A stretch of DNA of 64,000 bases from contig CAVVYV010000007.1 in assembly GCA_963752585.1 (NCBI GenBank), positions 124,001 to 188,000 on the forward strand, given 5' to 3'. This DNA comes from CAVVYV01 sp963752585. Lineage in GTDB: Bacteria > Actinomycetota > Thermoleophilia > Solirubrobacterales > 70-9. A program made the position numbers and the translations under genes. Positions 16,998 to 24,713 of this stretch are shown here, one piece after another (within the stretch, counting starts at the first letter, position 1; the number at the start of each line of letters is the position of its first letter). The notes below the pieces were generated by a model. That model had not been told where the DNA came from. It made no database searches and saw only the letters and a program-made list of their open reading frames with translations.

Positions 16998-18178
16998 ACC
17001 TTCAGGCAGTACCCGTAGGCGGTGAGGCTGGGCGCCGGACCGAAGATGCCGAAGCCCGCGGCCGTCCAGGTGCCCTGGTCGGTGAAGGAGCCGCCGGCGA
17101 AGAAGGTGTCGTGCGAGCCGTTCGCGCTGAACCCTCCAGAGGTCAGCCGCATGCCCGCGGGGCAAGCCGTGGTCGTCGCGGTCGCGAAGCTGCCGGCGGG
17201 GAGCGGGATGGAGGCCGCGATCTCGGTGAGCAGCGGGCGCTTGCTCTTGTCGCAGTAGGCGATCGCGGTCAGCTCGCCGCCGTAGGAGCCGAAGGCCCGC
17301 CCCGAGGCTCGCCAGGCATTCGAGCCGATCGCCCGCGACTCGGTGACGTAGTCGCCGCCGTGGCCCCTGAAGTTGGTCCGCTGGAAGCCACCCGAGATCA
17401 GCTGCTGGCCCTTCGGGCAGTGGGCGGTGGCGGTCTCGGTCTCGCCCGACTTGAGGAAGAGGGTCTTCCGGGGGGTGCTCGCCGGGACCAGACCCTTCGC
17501 GCAGACGACCTGGAGGGTGACCCTGCGCGCGGTGGTGCTGCCGACCGAGGGGTCGAAGAGGACCGGGTTGATGTGCCAGCCGTGCTGGGCGCCAAGGCGC
17601 TCGTAGGAGTGCGGGTAGGCGCCCTCGCCGTCCGGATCGGGAGGGGGGCTCCCGATCATCCCCCCGCCGAGCGGATAGGTCTTCCCCGGGCAGAGGACGA
17701 CGCCCCGCTGGGCCTCGTCCGGCTCCGTCAGACGGAGGGTCTTGGTGGCGAGAGTGAGCGCCCTGAGCGGACCGGCCCCACCGCGCTCCTCCTGGGGCCG
17801 AAGGCTCTTTCCCCGTGGATGGATCTCGCCGCTGACCGAGTTCAGCACCCAGAGCCCGGCCTTGGCGAGGAACGCGAGGCGGAGTCGGTCGCATGTGGCG
17901 CCGCCCCTGATCACGTAGACGATGCCAGGAGTACTGACCGAGTTGAAGCTCCTGGTCGAGCCCACCTTGAAGTTCGTCTCCTTCCGGAGGATCGCCACCA
18001 TCCGGCTCGGGGCCGGATAGCAGCCGTCCGGGTCACCGGCCCGGTGGTACTGGGCGACCTTGAAGGCCGCCTCGATCTTCCTGGTCGGTTCGTTGTATCC
18101 GGCCTCGACCGCGAACGCGCTCGGCACGCAGACGAGCAGCGCGAGGAGCGCCGCGGCCGGAAGCAGAGCCTTTCTCAT
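16994..18178 (-). CDS. Secreted protein with three Cys/GGG-GGF repeats
   Basis: An exported protein of about 394 residues, family not recognised. The signal peptide (MRKALLPAAALLALLVCVPSAFA) supports a start at 18178 rather than the upstream ATG at 18202. After residue about 160 there are three similar modules. Each opens with Cys-Pro-x-Gly followed by a Gly-Gly-Gly/Phe turn (LCPGKTYPLGGGM, HCPKGQQLISGGFQ, ACPAGMRLTSGGFS) and closes near Cys (VVC, AYC, GYC), with Trp between. Paired cysteines suggest one disulfide per module. The protein at 45112-45633 has the same module once. Location is probably extracellular or wall-associated. Confidence 0.8.
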   Translation of the reverse strand: MRKALLPAAALLALLVCVPSAFAVEAGYNEPTRKIEAAFKVAQYHRAGDPDGCYPAPSRMVAILRKETNFKVGSTRSFNSVSTPGIVYVIRGGATCDRLRLAFLAKAGLWVLNSVSGEIHPRGKSLRPQEERGGAGPLRALTLATKTLRLTEPDEAQRGVVLCPGKTYPLGGGMIGSPPPDPDGEGAYPHSYERLGAQHGWHINPVLFDPSVGSTTARRVTLQVVCAKGLVPASTPRKTLFLKSGETETATAHCPKGQQLISGGFQRTNFRGHGGDYVTESRAIGSNAWRASGRAFGSYGGELTAIAYCDKSKRPLLTEIAASIPLPAGSFATATTTACPAGMRLTSGGFSANGSHDTFFAGGSFTDQGTWTAAGFGIFGPAPSLTAYGYCLKV

Positions 18179-18279
18179 GACCCCTTCAACAGCGGGGATC
18201 ACCTGACAGTTGCGGTCGGAAAAACGATCCGGGCACCGTACCTTGCCTGGCGAGCGAGCTCGTAGGATCGGAGCGGCCG

Positions 18280-18630
18280 ATGTTCCTGGTCGCGATGATC
18301 GCCCTGGCGCTGCTGGTGCTGCCCCCCTGGGTCGGACTGGTCGCGATCGTCATCGGGATCGTCGTCGAGATCGCCGAGGTCGGCTTCTGGATCCGCTTCC
18401 TGCGCCGCTACCGGGTTCGCACAGGCGCCGAGGGACTGGTCGGGTCGGCGGCGGAGGTGGTGGAGGCGTGCGACCCGGAGGGGCGGGTCCGGCTCCGGGG
18501 CGAGATCTGGCGCGCCCGCTGCTCGCCCTCTGCCCGCGCCGCGGTCGGCCAGCGGGTCGAGGTGACCGCCGTCGACGGCCTCACCCTCGAGGTCGGCCCC
18601 GCGCGCGGGAACGGAAAAGGGCCCCGGTGA
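18280..18630 (+). CDS. NfeD-like membrane protein
   Basis: A 116-residue protein: two close hydrophobic segments (residues 2-17 and 19-37), then a C-terminal OB-fold-like NfeD domain (GLVGSAAEVVEACDPEGRVRLRGEIWRARC and VGQRVEVTAVDGLTLEV). NfeD proteins pair with stomatin/flotillin proteins in membrane-domain organisation; no stomatin gene is adjacent, so this is the short orphan form. A TAGGAT box precedes it by 11 bases, and its stop lies in the loop of a terminator. Confidence 0.83.
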   Translation: MFLVAMIALALLVLPPWVGLVAIVIGIVVEIAEVGFWIRFLRRYRVRTGAEGLVGSAAEVVEACDPEGRVRLRGEIWRARCSPSARAAVGQRVEVTAVDGLTLEVGPARGNGKGPR

Positions 18631-18641
18631 GGGGGCCCTTT
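18616..18641 (+). terminator. Intrinsic terminator overlapping the nfeD-like stop codon
   Basis: AAAGGGCCCC pairs with GGGGCCCTTT around a 6-base loop that contains the TGA stop. Confidence 0.75.
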
Positions 18642-18742
18642 GATTCCGAAAGGACGTGCCACCGGAGATCAACTCCCCGGCCCGTCGGTCCTTCAAGTCG
18701 CTTGGCTCATGTGTCGACCGCCTGCACGGCGAACTTGAGCCT

Positions 18743-18760
18743 TGTTAGAAGACACTAACA
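18743..18760. promoter_or_regulatory. Putative operator: perfect inverted repeat
   Basis: TGTTAG-AAGACA-CTAACA, a 6-bp perfect inverted repeat, lies about 110 bases upstream of the SDR epimerase. It looks like a dimeric-repressor site; the regulator is unknown. Confidence 0.4.
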
Positions 18761-18806
18761 CGCGTTCCGGGCAGAGGTTGCACCTATTCTCGGATGCAGC
18801 GTAAAT

Positions 18807-18820
18807 TTCCGTCAACGGAA
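18807..18820. promoter_or_regulatory. Putative operator: TTCCGT-CA-ACGGAA
   Basis: A perfect 6-bp palindrome with a two-base centre, 52 bases before the SDR start and near the expected -35 region. Confidence 0.4.
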
Positions 18821-18859
18821 GTGAGCGGCCGCTCGTAACACCTGGCTGCCCGGCCAGGA

Positions 18860-18865
18860 TAGGAT
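18860..18865 (+). promoter_or_regulatory. -10 box of a leaderless promoter (SDR epimerase)
   Basis: TAGGAT ends 6 bases before the GTG start at 18872. Confidence 0.5.
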
Positions 18866-18871
18866 GAGCCG

Positions 18872-19867
18872 GTGCGCTACCTGATCACAGGGGGCTCCGG
18901 CTACATCGGCGGTCGTCTGATCGACGAGCTCTCCGGGCGGGACGAGACCGAGCTGATCGTCGACGTCGACGTCAGGCCTCCGACCAGGCAGTGGCCGAAG
19001 ACCGAGTTCGTCAAGGGCGACGTCCGCGACCGGGCCGCGATCAAGGGGCTGCTGGAGAGGCATGAGATCGACGCCCTCGTCCACCTCGCCTTCATCCTCA
19101 ATCCGATCCGGGACGAGGCGATGATGTACGACGTCGACGTCAACGGCACCCAGGCGGTGCTCCAGGCCGCCGCCGAGACCGGGACCAAGCAAGTGATGGT
19201 GACCTCCTCGGCGACCGCCTACGGCGCCTTCCCCGACAACCCGAAGCCGATCGCCGAGGACTGGCCGGTCCGCGGCGCCCCGGACTTCTCCTACGCCAAG
19301 CACAAGGCCGACTCCGATCGGATCTGCCAGCTCTGGGCGTTGGAGAATCCCGACGCGGTGATGACGATCGTCCGGCCCTCGATCGTCTTCGGCCCAAGCG
19401 TCGATAACTTCATCGTCCGCGCGATCGAGAACAACCCGTTCATTCCGATCCTCGACGGCGTCGACGAGGAGTTCCAGCTCGTCCACGAGGACGACGTCGT
19501 CTCCGCCCTGTTCGCCCTCCTCGACGGCAAGCACCCAGGCGCCTTCAATCTTGCCGGCGACGGGCTGCTCACCTGGCGCCGCGCCGCCGAGCTGATCGAC
19601 AAGAAGACCAGGGAGATCTCGCTGAAGAACATGAAGCGCTTCAACGGGCTGCTCTGGCGCCTGCACGTGCCCCGCACCGAGGCTCCGCCGGGCAACCTCG
19701 ACTTCATTCGCTATCCATGGGTGGTCTCGACCGAGAAGCTCAAGTCGACCACTGGCTGGCAGCCGCGGTACGACACCCTCGAGACCTACAAGATCACCAT
19801 GCGCTCCAAGGGGCTCCTCCCCGAGTCGCCGACGGCGGTGCAGTCGCCGACCGCGCCCGTCGCCTAG
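18872..19867 (+). CDS. NAD-dependent epimerase/dehydratase (extended SDR)
   Basis: A 331-residue extended short-chain dehydrogenase. The Rossmann motif GGSGYIGG is at residues 7-14, the acidic NAD-selective stretch is VDVDVRP, the Ser is in VTSSATAYGAF and the YxxxK pair is in SYAKHK. The C-terminal part is of the sugar-epimerase type (RPSIVFGPSVDNF, FNLAGDGLLTW, WQPRYDTLETY). It probably acts on a nucleotide sugar or similar substrate. The gene stands alone behind two inverted repeats and a leaderless promoter. Confidence 0.88.
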   Translation: MRYLITGGSGYIGGRLIDELSGRDETELIVDVDVRPPTRQWPKTEFVKGDVRDRAAIKGLLERHEIDALVHLAFILNPIRDEAMMYDVDVNGTQAVLQAAAETGTKQVMVTSSATAYGAFPDNPKPIAEDWPVRGAPDFSYAKHKADSDRICQLWALENPDAVMTIVRPSIVFGPSVDNFIVRAIENNPFIPILDGVDEEFQLVHEDDVVSALFALLDGKHPGAFNLAGDGLLTWRRAAELIDKKTREISLKNMKRFNGLLWRLHVPRTEAPPGNLDFIRYPWVVSTEKLKSTTGWQPRYDTLETYKITMRSKGLLPESPTAVQSPTAPVA

Positions 19868-19901
19868 CGACCGCCAGGCCGCTGCTACCTTTCGATCCCC
19901 G

Positions 19902-19974
19902 GGGCGCATAGCTCAGTTGGGAGAGCGCCAGCTCGACAAGCTGGAGGTCACTGGTTCGAGCCCAGTTGCGCCCA
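19902..19974 (+). tRNA. tRNA-Val(GAC)
   Basis: A 73-base cloverleaf. GGGCGCA pairs with TGCGCCC and the discriminator is A. The anticodon loop TCGACAA between CCAGC and GCTGG gives GAC. The T arm is CTGGG/CCCAG-like around TTCGAG. CCA is not encoded. Confidence 0.95.
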
Positions 19975-19993
19975 TCGGTTGTTTCAGGGCGAA

Positions 19994-20461
19994 CTAGGTG
20001 GGTTCCGCCGCTCTCGGCCCGTCGTTCCGGGCTTCGATGGCCTTGACGGTCTTTCCCAGCGTCCGTCCCAAGACGCGCTTGCCGATGACCGTGAGCACGA
20101 TCGCGAGCGCCCGTCCCTTGAGATTCTTGCCCTCGCGTACCACGACGACGTCCACCTCGGTTGTCCCGTCGGGCTGCCGCGTGAACGTGTACGTGTGGCC
20201 CGAGTCGCCTCCCCACACGCTGGAGTCGGTGGTCGTCATGACCACGCGGTTGGGATCGGACCAGTCGTAGTGCAGGCGTTCCCAGATGCCGCCCGAGCCC
20301 TCCGTGACGTCGGCCTGACCGGGGCCCTGGTCATGCACCTCGAGGCGCTCGTCGGCGCTGTTTGGAAAGAGCTTCGAGCGGCCCGGCCCGAAGTCGGTGA
20401 GTCCGGCGACGAACTGCTCGGGCGTCGAGGTGGTCGTCTCGTGGATGTGGATCGTGGCCAT
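19994..20461 (-). CDS. SRPBCC-domain protein
   Basis: A 155-residue protein that looks like a START/SRPBCC hydrophobic-cavity fold: IHIHETTTSTPEQFVAGLTDFGPGR at the N-terminus, WERLHYDWSDPNRVVMTTTDSSVWGGDSGHTYTF in the middle and a long amphipathic C-terminal helix (RALAIVLTVIGKRVLGRTLGKTVKAIEAR). This superfamily includes polyketide cyclases and lipid-binding proteins; no specific role can be assigned. A GGGAGA ribosome site precedes the ATG. Confidence 0.82.
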   Translation of the reverse strand: MATIHIHETTTSTPEQFVAGLTDFGPGRSKLFPNSADERLEVHDQGPGQADVTEGSGGIWERLHYDWSDPNRVVMTTTDSSVWGGDSGHTYTFTRQPDGTTEVDVVVVREGKNLKGRALAIVLTVIGKRVLGRTLGKTVKAIEARNDGPRAAEPT

Positions 20462-20659
20462 CGCGTTCTCCCTTTTCTAGGGGTGAGGTGACTCATACCG
20501 GGCACTAGGCATGCCGCTCTTCGCAATTTACGCAGGAGCCCCCGTTGATGCTCGACGCTCGCCTGGGGGTTCGAGGCGACCTCGAGGGCCGGGTCCTGGT
20601 CCACCGCGCCCGCACCGTCGTCTTCTGATCGCCGGCCGAGCGGCTTCGGGGCCGCCGAC

Positions 20660-20665
20660 TAGCAT
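20660..20665 (+). promoter_or_regulatory. -10 box of a leaderless promoter (thrS)
   Basis: TAGCAT ends 7 bases before the GTG start at 20673. No T-box-like leader is visible. Confidence 0.5.
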
Positions 20666-20672
20666 CCGGCGC

Positions 20673-22619
20673 GTGGCCGCGGACAAGCTCGAGGTGAAGC
20701 TCCCCGATGGCTCCTCCCTGGAGCTGGAGCAGGGCGCGACCGGCGCCGACGCCGCCGCGGCGATCGGGCCCGGCCTGGCGAAGGCCGCCCTGGCCCTGAA
20801 GGCCGACGGCGAGCTTCGGGATCTCTCCGCGCCGCTCGCCGGCGGCGAATCGATCGAGATCGTCACCGAGAAGAGCCCGGAGGCGCTTGAGCTGCTCCGC
20901 CACGACGCCGCCCACGTCCTCGCCGAGTCGGTCCTCGACCTCTGGCCGGAGGCGAAGATCTCGATCGGCCCGCCGATCGCCGACGGCTTCTACTACGACA
21001 TCGAGTTCCCGGACTCGACTCGGCCCGGGGAAGAGGACCTGGCGAGGATCGAGGAGCGGATGGCCGAGCACGTCAAGGCCGACGAGCCGTTCGAGCGGCG
21101 CGAGCTCCCGGTCAAGGAGGCGATCGAGTTCTTTCGCGCCCAGGGCCAGGACTACAAGGTCGAGCTGATCGAGGACCTGGTCCGCGACGAGGGCGCCGAG
21201 ACCGTCTCGCTCTACCGGAACGGTCCCTTCGAGGACCTCTGCCTCGGCCCCCACGGTCCATCCACCGGCCGGATCGGCGCCTTCAAGCTCACCTCGCTCG
21301 CGGGCGCCTATTGGCGCGGCGACGAGACCCGGCAGATGCTCACCCGGATCTACGGCACCGCCTTTCACGACCGCAAGGCGCTCGAGGAGCACCTCGAGCG
21401 CCTCGAGCAGGCGCGGGCGCGCGACCATCGCAAGCTCGGGCCCCAGCTCGATCTCTTCCTGCTCCGGGAGGAGTCGCCGGGGATGCCGTTCTGGTTGCCG
21501 CAGGGGACGGTGCTACTGCGGCTGATCGAGGGCGAGGTGCGAAAGCAGCTCGCCGCCCGAGGCTACCTCGAGATCAAGACCCCGCAGATCCTCGACGAGG
21601 AGCTCTGGCACCGCTCCGGCCACTGGGACAACTACAAGGAGAACATGTACTTCGTCGAGCCGGCCGAACGGGATCGCGGTAGCGACGAGCGCCGGTTCGC
21701 CTTGAAGCCGATGAACTGCCCGGGCGCCTGCCTGGTGTTTGGCTCCCGGCGGCACTCGTACCGGGAGCTGCCGCTGCGGGTGGCGGAGTTCGGCCTCGTC
21801 TCGCGCTACGAGCGCGAGGGGGTCCTCCACGGCCTCCTCCGGGTCCGCGCCTTCACTCAGGACGACGCCCACGTCTTCTGCACCCTCGACCAGGTCACCG
21901 GCGAGGTCGACTCGATCTGCGAGGCGATCGACCAGCTTTACGCGCGCTTCGGGTTCGACGACGTCCGGGTCGAGCTCTCCACCCGGCCCGACAAGTCGAT
22001 CGGGACCGACGAGCAGTGGGAGCGAGCGGAGGCGAGCCTCCGCGAGGCGCTCGAGGGACAGGGCCGCGAGTACGACCTCAGCCCCGGGGAGGGCACCTTC
22101 TACGGGCCGAAGATCGACTTCCACGTCACCGACGCGCTCGGGCGCTCCTGGCAGTGCGGCACCTGCCAGCTCGACTTCCAGATGCCCGAGCGGTTCGGGC
22201 TCACCTACACCGGCGCCGACAACGCCGAGCACACCCCGGTGATGATTCACCGCGCGCTGCTCGGCTCGATGGAGCGCTTCGCCGGGATCCTGATCGAGCA
22301 CTACGGTGGGCGCTTCCCGCTCTGGCTTGCCCCGACCCAGGCGATCATCCTGCCGGTCGCCGACCGCCACAACGACTACGCCGCCGAGGTCGCGAAGGGG
22401 CTGGGCGCCGCCGGCGTTCGCTGCCGGGTTGACGAGCGCTCGGAATCGGTCGGGAAGAAGATCCGCGACGCGGAGCTCGCCCGGGCGCCCTACATGCTGG
22501 TGGTCGGCGACCGCGAGCAGGAGGGGGGCACTCTCGCGCTGCGCAGCCACGATCAGGGCGATCTGGGCGCGATCAGCGCCTCCGACCTGGTCGAAAGAAT
22601 CCGCGCAGAGGCCGGGTGA
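20673..22619 (+). CDS. thrS: Threonyl-tRNA synthetase
   Basis: Class II synthetase of 648 residues that charges tRNA-Thr. Domain order: TGS (residues 3-62, VKLPDGSSLELEQG), editing domain with HDAAHVLAES and the Cys/His pair in LCLGPHGPSTG, the catalytic core, and the anticodon-binding domain (LWLAPTQAIILPVADRHNDYA). The catalytic zinc ligands are visible as Cys in MNCPGACLVF, His in FTQDDAHVF and His in TPVMIHRALLGSMERF. The GTG start follows a -10 box directly. It heads the translation cluster leading to infC. Confidence 0.96.
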   Translation: MAADKLEVKLPDGSSLELEQGATGADAAAAIGPGLAKAALALKADGELRDLSAPLAGGESIEIVTEKSPEALELLRHDAAHVLAESVLDLWPEAKISIGPPIADGFYYDIEFPDSTRPGEEDLARIEERMAEHVKADEPFERRELPVKEAIEFFRAQGQDYKVELIEDLVRDEGAETVSLYRNGPFEDLCLGPHGPSTGRIGAFKLTSLAGAYWRGDETRQMLTRIYGTAFHDRKALEEHLERLEQARARDHRKLGPQLDLFLLREESPGMPFWLPQGTVLLRLIEGEVRKQLAARGYLEIKTPQILDEELWHRSGHWDNYKENMYFVEPAERDRGSDERRFALKPMNCPGACLVFGSRRHSYRELPLRVAEFGLVSRYEREGVLHGLLRVRAFTQDDAHVFCTLDQVTGEVDSICEAIDQLYARFGFDDVRVELSTRPDKSIGTDEQWERAEASLREALEGQGREYDLSPGEGTFYGPKIDFHVTDALGRSWQCGTCQLDFQMPERFGLTYTGADNAEHTPVMIHRALLGSMERFAGILIEHYGGRFPLWLAPTQAIILPVADRHNDYAAEVAKGLGAAGVRCRVDERSESVGKKIRDAELARAPYMLVVGDREQEGGTLALRSHDQGDLGAISASDLVERIRAEAG

Positions 22620-22627
22620 AGTCCCTC

Positions 22628-22633
22628 TATACT
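22628..22633 (+). promoter_or_regulatory. -10 box upstream of infC
   Basis: TATACT, directly after the thrS stop. It places the transcript start at about the ATG of the mini-ORF at 22642. Confidence 0.5.
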
Positions 22634-22641
22634 GGCCCCCA

Positions 22642-22674
22642 ATGACGGGTACCTACATCGCGCCGCGCCGCTGA
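22642..22674 (+). CDS. Possible leaderless 10-codon leader peptide before infC
   Basis: ATG...TGA encoding MTGTYIAPRR, starting 8 bases after a TATACT box and 74 bases before infC. If translated it would be from a leaderless mRNA. It might link infC expression to translation state, but there is no direct proof; the ORF is short enough to be chance. Confidence 0.35.
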   Translation: MTGTYIAPRR

Positions 22675-22747
22675 GCGCCCGTGCCCGTCCTCCCGATCCA
22701 CTCTCTCTCATCCTCGCCTGCTTGACGCCCAACCCTATGCCTCACTA

Positions 22748-23323
22748 GTGGCGGTCTCTCGCTTCGACCGCCGGCCGCCTGAGCGCGACACCACTCGTAT
22801 CAACGAGCGAATCCGCGTGCCCGAGGTGCGCCTGATCGACGAGGACGGCGAGCAGGTCGGCGTCGTCCCGACCCCGGAGGCGCTCGAGCGGGCGCAGGAG
22901 AAAGAGCTCGACCTGGTCGAGGTCGCTCCGAACTCGAAGCCGCCAGTCACCCGGATCCTCGACTACTCGAAGTACAAATACGAGCAGGAGCAGAAGGCGA
23001 AGGCTGCGCGCAAGCACCAGCAGCAGACCAACATCCGCGAGATCAAGCTCCGCCCGAAGATCGCCCAGCACGACTACGAGACGAAGCGCGGCCACGTCGA
23101 GCGCTTCCTCAAGCAGCAGGACAAGGTGAAGGTGACGATCATGTTCCGCGGCCGGGAGCAGAGCCATCCCGAGCGCGGCCGGATGCTGCTCGACCGCCTC
23201 TTCCAGGACGTCTCCGAGCTGGCCACGGTCGAGCAGGAGCCTCTCCAGGAGGGCCGCAACATGCACATGCTGCTCGCCCCGACCCGCAATGCAGGCCAGG
23301 CTTCGGAGGCCGCCGCCTCCTAG
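22748..23323 (+). CDS. infC: Translation initiation factor IF-3
   Basis: Binds the 30S subunit and checks start-codon pairing. At 191 residues it has the usual two-domain form: N-domain RINERIRVPEVRLIDEDGEQVGVVPTPEALERAQEKELDLVEVAPNSKPPVTRILDYSK, a basic linker (QKAKAARKHQQQ), and C-domain IREIKLRPKIAQHDYETKRGHVERFLKQQDKVKVTIMFRGRE. The start is GTG, where many bacteria use AUU for autoregulation. It is followed by rpmI and rplT in the conserved order. Confidence 0.96.
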   Translation: MAVSRFDRRPPERDTTRINERIRVPEVRLIDEDGEQVGVVPTPEALERAQEKELDLVEVAPNSKPPVTRILDYSKYKYEQEQKAKAARKHQQQTNIREIKLRPKIAQHDYETKRGHVERFLKQQDKVKVTIMFRGREQSHPERGRMLLDRLFQDVSELATVEQEPLQEGRNMHMLLAPTRNAGQASEAAAS

Positions 23324-23361
23324 CATCGCCCCGCCTTCCGTCTGCTTCAATTGGCGCTCGC

Positions 23362-23565
23362 ATGCCGAAGATGAAGACCCACTCGGGCTCCAAGAAGCGG
23401 TTTCGGAAGACCGCCAGGGGCAAGCTGCGCGGCAAGCGCGCGAACTCGAGCCACATTCTCGAGAAGAAGTCGCCTGCCCGGAAGCGCCGCCTCGGCCGGC
23501 CGTCGGAGATCTCCGGCGCCGACCGGAAACGGGTCACCGCCCTGCTCGCCGGGAGGGGTCGCTGA
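23362..23565 (+). CDS. rpmI: 50S ribosomal protein L35
   Basis: A 67-residue basic protein with the L35 signature MPKMKTHSGSKKRFRKTARGKLRG and the C-terminal KSPARKRRLGRP. It lies 38 bases after infC and its TGA overlaps the rplT start (ATG) by one base. Confidence 0.96.
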   Translation: MPKMKTHSGSKKRFRKTARGKLRGKRANSSHILEKKSPARKRRLGRPSEISGADRKRVTALLAGRGR

Positions 23566-23924
23566 TGCCGCGCGCGAGCAACGCCGTCGCCCGAAAGCGG
23601 CGGAAGAAGAAGGTCCTGAAGCAGGCGAAGGGCTACTACGGGCGCAAGCACTCGAGCTACCGGTTCGCCAACGAGCAGCTGATGCGCTCGGGCGCCTACG
23701 CGTTCCGCGACCGGCGCGCCCGGAAGCGCGACTTCCGCCGGCTCTGGATCACCCGGATCAACGCGGCCGCCCGCCGCGAGGGGATGAGCTACTCGGAGTT
23801 CATCCATGGCCTCGACGAGGCCGGGATCGAGGTAAACAGGAAGATGCTGGCCGAGATCGCCGTGAGTGACCCCGACGGCTTCCGCCGATTCGTCGAGCTA
23901 GCCCGGGAGGGTGCGGCGGCCTGA
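23565..23924 (+). CDS. rplT: 50S ribosomal protein L20
   Basis: A 119-residue assembly protein of the large subunit, with the typical N-terminal basic tail (ARKRRKKKVLKQAKGYYGRKHSSYRFANEQ) and the globular part LWITRINAAARREGMSYSEFIHGL. It is last in infC-rpmI-rplT. A strong terminator follows 29 bases after the stop. Confidence 0.96.
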   Translation: MPRASNAVARKRRKKKVLKQAKGYYGRKHSSYRFANEQLMRSGAYAFRDRRARKRDFRRLWITRINAAARREGMSYSEFIHGLDEAGIEVNRKMLAEIAVSDPDGFRRFVELAREGAAA

Positions 23925-23952
23925 GCCATCGCATCCATACGCAACTCTCCCC

Positions 23953-23981
23953 GGGCGGTCCGCAAAGCGGCCGCCCTTTTT
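23953..23981 (+). terminator. Rho-independent terminator after rplT
   Basis: GGGCGG(T)CCGC pairs with GCGGCCGCCC around AAA (one bulged T), followed by TTTTT. Confidence 0.85.
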
Positions 23982-24010
23982 GTGTTCGTGACGGAGGAAG
24001 CGAAGAGGAC

Positions 24011-24713
24011 TTGATCACCAGCCCCCACAACGAGAAGCTGAAGCTGATCCGGCGCCTGCAGCGGCGGCGTGCGCGTGAGCGCGACGGGCTCTTCGTCGGC
24101 GAGGGCGAGGACCTGCTGGCGGCGGCGAGGGAGGCCGGCGCCGAGCCGGTCGAGCTCCTCACCGCGGCGGGCGAGGGGCTGGGCGGGACCGAGGTCGAGC
24201 CCGCCCTGCTCGACCGCTTCTCGGCGCTCGGCTCGGGGACCCGGGCGATCGGCGTCTGGGAGCGGCGCTGGGCGGAGCGGCCGGTCGCTCCCTGCGTCTA
24301 CCTCCACAGAGTCGCCGATCCGGGCAACGTCGGCGCTGTCGTCCGGTCGGCCCGGGCGCTGGTCGGCGGCTCGGTCGTCCTCGGGCCGGAGTGCGCGGAC
24401 CCGTTCGGGATCCGGGCGGTGCGGGCGAGCATGGGCGCGGTCTTCTCGGAGCCGCTGGCGCGCGCGGACCTCGAGGCGACGCCGGAGCCGAGGGCGGCGC
24501 TGGTCGCCCACGGCGGCGACCCCGTTGACGCGCTCGAGGGGTCGGCGACGATCTGCCTTGGCGCCGAGCGGGAGGGTCTCCCGGACGAGGTGCTGTCGCG
24601 CTGCCAGGTCCGGGTGACGATCCCGATCCGGCCCGGGGTTGAGTCACTGAACGTGGCGGCGGCGGCGGCGATCGCCCTGCAGCGGATAGCGTCCGGGAGC
24701 AAGGGATGGTTGA
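24011..24713 (+). CDS. TrmH/SpoU-family RNA 2'-O-methyltransferase
   Basis: A SPOUT methyltransferase that probably modifies 23S rRNA or tRNA ribose. An N-terminal substrate-binding domain (ITSPHNEKLKLIRRLQRRRARERDGLFVGEGEDLL) precedes the SpoU domain with the knot motifs HRVADPGNVGAVVRSARAL, GAEREGLPDEVLSRC and VTIPIRPGVESLNVAAAAAIAL. The TTG at 24011 is the best start. The reading frame stays open to 24979, but from about 24713 it lies in pheS sequence. The real C-terminus is therefore expected near 24690-24713, hidden by a frame error. This gene before pheS is a common order. Confidence 0.82.

Noticed and set aside
20511..20673. T-box or other riboswitch before thrS
   Set aside because: No T-box sequence, specifier loop or antiterminator is visible, and the start is preceded directly by a -10 box.
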